A program made the translations under genes and the position numbers. Below the pieces are notes generated by a model, which made no database searches, was not told the DNA's origin, and saw only the letters and a program-made list of their open reading frames with translations. Below, in pieces: positions 6,216-8,275 of a stretch of 8,275 nucleotides of DNA (within the stretch, counting starts at the first letter, position 1; every line of letters begins with the position of its first letter). Origin of the DNA: Anaerolineae bacterium (GTDB lineage Bacteria; Chloroflexota; Anaerolineae; SpSt-600); assembly GCA_028275425.1 (NCBI GenBank), contig JAPWUT010000069.1, positions 1 through 8,275 on the forward strand. The letters run 5' to 3'.

Positions 6216-7166
6216 CTAAGGGACGAACTTGTTAGTAAAGGCTTCTTCTACACTGACTTCCTTGGTCACAAGGCCCATCTCTCGGAGGGTATTCAGCGTA
6301 GCCTCCCAGTCGGCTTTCTCCGTTCGGCCAAGGTGCGGCGCACTCCAGAACTTTATAGCCTCCTTGAGCACCTCCTTCTGCTCTTCCTTCATCTCCGGAA
6401 CGTATTTCTTGCTTATCTCAAAAGCTTCATCGGGATTTTCCAAAGTATAGCGAAGGCCCTTCAAAAAAGCTCTGACGAGCCCTCGCACCAGCTCCGGGTT
6501 TTCCTTTATAGTCTTCTCGTTGGTAATTATCCCGTTGGAGATAAGGTTAACCCGGTCGGCCACAGGTATTACGTTTACTTTGTACCCTGCCAGGCGGAGC
6601 CGGACCGGCTCGTTCATAGCGTAGCAGATGGCGGCATCAACAAGGCCTTGGGTTAAGCTTTCCACCTGGGTATAGCCTATCTCTTGGAGGTTAAAATCCT
6701 CTTCCTTAAGCCCTTCGGCCTTGAGGAGGGCCCGCCACCCGACGTAGCTTGCTCCGAATAGGGCCGGTATCCCAATTTTCTTACCTTTGAGCTCCTGGAG
6801 GCTCTTTGCCCCTTTTTCCTCCAGTGAGACCACAACCACCGGGAAGCGGTGATACCATCCGGTCACATACACTACCGGTAGGCCCTGAGCTCTGGCCAGG
6901 AGAACTTGCTCCCCACTGGCCACAGCGAAGCTCAGTTCCCCCGTCCCCACCAGCTTGACCAAATCCATTTCCCAGCCATAGTTGAACTCAGGCTCAATGC
7001 CTTCTTCTCGGAAATAACCTTTTTCAATGGCCACGTAGAAAGGAGCGAACTGGACGTTGGGTATGTAGCCCATGGCTATGGTTACCTTTTGAGGAGCGGG
7101 GGTTGGTTTACTGCAACTGGCAAGAGCTGCGAGCAACAAGGCTAAAATGATCAGTTTGCCCTTCAT
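6216..7166 (-). CDS. ribY: ABC transporter substrate-binding lipoprotein, RibY-like (NMT1/THI5-like family)
   Basis: A 316-residue extracytoplasmic binding protein. A lipoprotein signal is clear: a basic start (MKGK), a hydrophobic stretch 5-16, and lipobox LASC with Cys18 as the lipidated residue, followed by a Pro-rich linker. The mature part has the NMT1/THI5-like fold seen in ThiY, SsuA and RibY: GYIPNVQFAPFYVAIEKGYF, ELKGKKIGIP, and a conserved NEP region at about 190. ThiY-type proteins bind thiamine precursors, but the FMN riboswitch upstream argues for riboflavin, as proposed for RibXY systems of Chloroflexi. The ATG is preceded by GGAGGT (7172-7177), which overlaps the permease stop, so expression is tightly coupled. 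The family is firm; the symbol and substrate rest on context. Confidence 0.82.
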   Translation of the reverse strand: MKGKLIILALLLAALASCSKPTPAPQKVTIAMGYIPNVQFAPFYVAIEKGYFREEGIEPEFNYGWEMDLVKLVGTGELSFAVASGEQVLLARAQGLPVVYVTGWYHRFPVVVVSLEEKGAKSLQELKGKKIGIPALFGASYVGWRALLKAEGLKEEDFNLQEIGYTQVESLTQGLVDAAICYAMNEPVRLRLAGYKVNVIPVADRVNLISNGIITNEKTIKENPELVRGLVRAFLKGLRYTLENPDEAFEISKKYVPEMKEEQKEVLKEAIKFWSAPHLGRTEKADWEATLNTLREMGLVTKEVSVEEAFTNKFVP

Positions 7167-7169
7167 GGT

Positions 7170-7919
7170 TTACCTCCATCTCATAAGTTTCTTTTCCAGC
7201 AAAGCCACGCCCAGGTATAAGGTGATGGCTATAGCTGCCAAGGAAGAGAGCGCCACGAAGAGGAGCGGCGTATCAAAGAGACCTCTGGCCAGGTTCACTA
7301 AAAAGCCAAGCCCCCTATCGGCGGCAATGAATTCTCCCACGACTGCTCCGATTACGGACAGAGTGACTCCAACCTTGACGCTACCCATGAGTATAGGCAG
7401 GGCGGCTGGAAGCTCAAGGAGCCAGAAAACTTGCCATCGGTTGGCCCTGAGGATGCGCATTAAATCGTAAAACTCTTGCTCCACGGCTCGGATGCCTACT
7501 ATGGTCCCAACAAGCACTGGGAAGAATACCGTTAGTGCGCACACGGCTATCTTAGATGCCAAGCCGAACCCGAACCAGATTACTAAAAGCGGTGCGAGCG
7601 CTACCACGGGCATGGATTGGGAAACCACCACGAGCGGGGTAAGGTAAAACTCAAGGAAGGGGATTTTAGCCAAAAGGTAACCCAAGATGAAAGCTGAGAA
7701 AAGGCCCAAGCTTAAGCCTGCTCCTATCTCAAGGAGCGTAACCTTAGCGTGGAAGAGCAAAGTGCCATCGGCGAGGGCCAGCCAGAAGCGCCTGGCCACT
7801 TCTTCCGGATGGGGGAGGATAAAACTTGGGTATTGGCCTAAGCAAGCAATTGCCTTCCACAGAGCAAGGATTGTCACCACTGATAAGAGCCCGGCCAAGT
7901 AGCGAGCAATCCCTTTCAC
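7170..7919 (-). CDS. ribX: ABC transporter permease, RibX-like
   Basis: A 249-residue inner-membrane permease of the BPD_transp_1 superfamily, SsuC/ThiX-like, with about six hydrophobic segments: roughly 10-28, 64-84, 94-116, 122-144, 182-200 and 216-240. The cytoplasmic EAA-type loop that contacts the ATPase is at about 151-184 (YDLMRILRANRWQVFWLLELPAALPILMGSV, split by the usual Gly/Pro spacing). The start is GTG at 7919, with GGGAGGA at 7924-7930 five to six bases upstream. A longer frame from a TTG at 7967 runs through the terminator stem and is rejected. It is the first gene after the FMN riboswitch, so it is expected to be off when FMN is plentiful. A thiamine-type substrate remains possible but less likely. 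Confidence 0.83.
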   Translation of the reverse strand: MKGIARYLAGLLSVVTILALWKAIACLGQYPSFILPHPEEVARRFWLALADGTLLFHAKVTLLEIGAGLSLGLFSAFILGYLLAKIPFLEFYLTPLVVVSQSMPVVALAPLLVIWFGFGLASKIAVCALTVFFPVLVGTIVGIRAVEQEFYDLMRILRANRWQVFWLLELPAALPILMGSVKVGVTLSVIGAVVGEFIAADRGLGFLVNLARGLFDTPLLFVALSSLAAIAITLYLGVALLEKKLMRWR

Positions 7920-7930
7920 GTCTTCCTCCC

Positions 7931-7967
7931 AAATAAAATTGCCCCGAAGGCAAAACCTTCGGGGCAA
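7931..7967 (-). terminator. Intrinsic terminator controlled by the FMN riboswitch
   Basis: On the minus strand a perfect 12-bp stem (7956-7967 with 7939-7950) with loop TTTTG is followed by TTTTATTT (7938-7931). The permease ribosome-binding site begins at the next base. The 5' arm TGCCCCGAAGG(T) is also complementary to the aptamer's own 5' strand at 8181-8193, so terminator and antiterminator compete. Confidence 0.92.
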
Positions 7968-8012
7968 GAAGAGAGTCCAAAAGCCCTATAAAAAGCCAAG
8001 GACCCTCCGGCC

Positions 8013-8194
8013 GACCTTCTCCCATCCGGACTATACCGTCGGCTCCGGCTTAGCGGCCCTTAAGGCCGTTGGACCGGATCAACCCAGGAGGTTTTCCTGG
8101 GCTCGCGGGCTCGACACCTTTAAACGGACCGGCAGGGCCAAGCCGGTCCAGGTGTCCTACCGCCGGTCGGGAATTTCACCCTGCCCCGAAGGTC
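8013..8194 (-). promoter_or_regulatory. FMN riboswitch (RFN element)
   Basis: The minus strand carries the conserved RFN blocks in order: GGGGCAGGGTGAAATTCCC, then GACCGGCGGT, GCCCGCGAGC, GGAGCCGACGGTATAGTC, and CGGATGGGAGAAGG at the 3' side. P1 is GACCTTC (8194-8188) with GAAGGTC (8019-8013). Peripheral arms are long: GACACCT...AGGTGTC enclosing GGACCGGC...GCCGGTCC, and CCCAGG...CCTGGG. Bound FMN is expected to hold P1, free the terminator 5' arm, and stop transcription ahead of the transporter genes. Confidence 0.97.
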
Positions 8195-8214
8195 AAGCCG
8201 TTCCAGCGGGCATG

Positions 8215-8243
8215 ATTATAATGGCAAAGGCCAAACTTGTCAA
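8215..8243 (-). promoter_or_regulatory. sigma70-type promoter of the FMN-riboswitch operon
   Basis: On the minus strand TTGACA (8243-8238) and TATAAT (8220-8215) are both perfect consensus and separated by exactly 17 bp. Transcription would start near 8208-8211, about 15 bases before aptamer P1. A promoter this strong fits a gene set controlled mainly by attenuation. Confidence 0.9.
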
Positions 8244-8275
8244 ACGGGAGGGGTCCAGGGGGCTGTCGGGGGTGT

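Noticed and set aside
7920..7967. Longer permease start at TTG 7967
   Set aside because: The extension is encoded by the terminator stem, and GTG 7919 has a well-placed GGGAGGA.
8244..8275. Possible gene or site beyond the riboswitch promoter
   Set aside because: Only 32 G-rich bases remain and nothing can be supported.

Overview
The window looks like a chromosomal segment of a bacterium from or near the Chloroflexota. This is an inference from four things together: a T-box-controlled pheST, an FMN-riboswitch-controlled ABC transporter of the RibXY type, an RHS tip of the kind common in that phylum, and fairly GC-rich, Rho-independent-terminator-using DNA. No rRNA or other phylogenetic marker is present, so the assignment is moderate.

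Left part (1-680) is decayed accessory DNA. The last 35 codons of an AT-rich gene that enters from outside the window are followed directly by a fragment of an RHS core domain and its C-terminal tip. The tip is broken by an in-frame TGA and probably a frameshift. The layout resembles a displaced toxin-tip cassette of a polymorphic toxin locus.

Middle part (682-5519) is a plus-strand operon. A clear sigma70-type promoter (682-709) drives a long T-box leader (725-1322) with a UUC (Phe) specifier, Stem II, Stem III, the AGGGTGGTACCGCG box and a terminator. Then follow pheS, pheT and a DUF1461/TIGR01906 membrane protein. The leader is unusually long because about 260 bp (about 880-1138) between Stem II and Stem III appears to be a small non-autonomous IS200/IS605 (IS1341/TnpB-type) element in the opposite orientation. 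It carries end hairpins, a remnant of the tnpB C-terminus and an omega-RNA-like structured segment.

Right part (5457-8243) is a minus-strand operon. A consensus promoter (8215-8243) leads into an FMN riboswitch (8013-8194) and an intrinsic terminator (7931-7967), then an ABC permease (ribX-like), a lipoprotein substrate-binding protein (ribY-like) and an ATPase. The set is best read as a riboflavin importer switched off by FMN. The terminator's 5' arm is complementary both to its own 3' arm and to the 5' strand of the aptamer, which gives a simple antitermination mechanism.

The two operons converge, and their last genes overlap tail-to-tail by 63 bp. Both are attenuation-controlled: uncharged tRNA-Phe is expected to turn pheST on, and FMN is expected to turn riboflavin uptake off.
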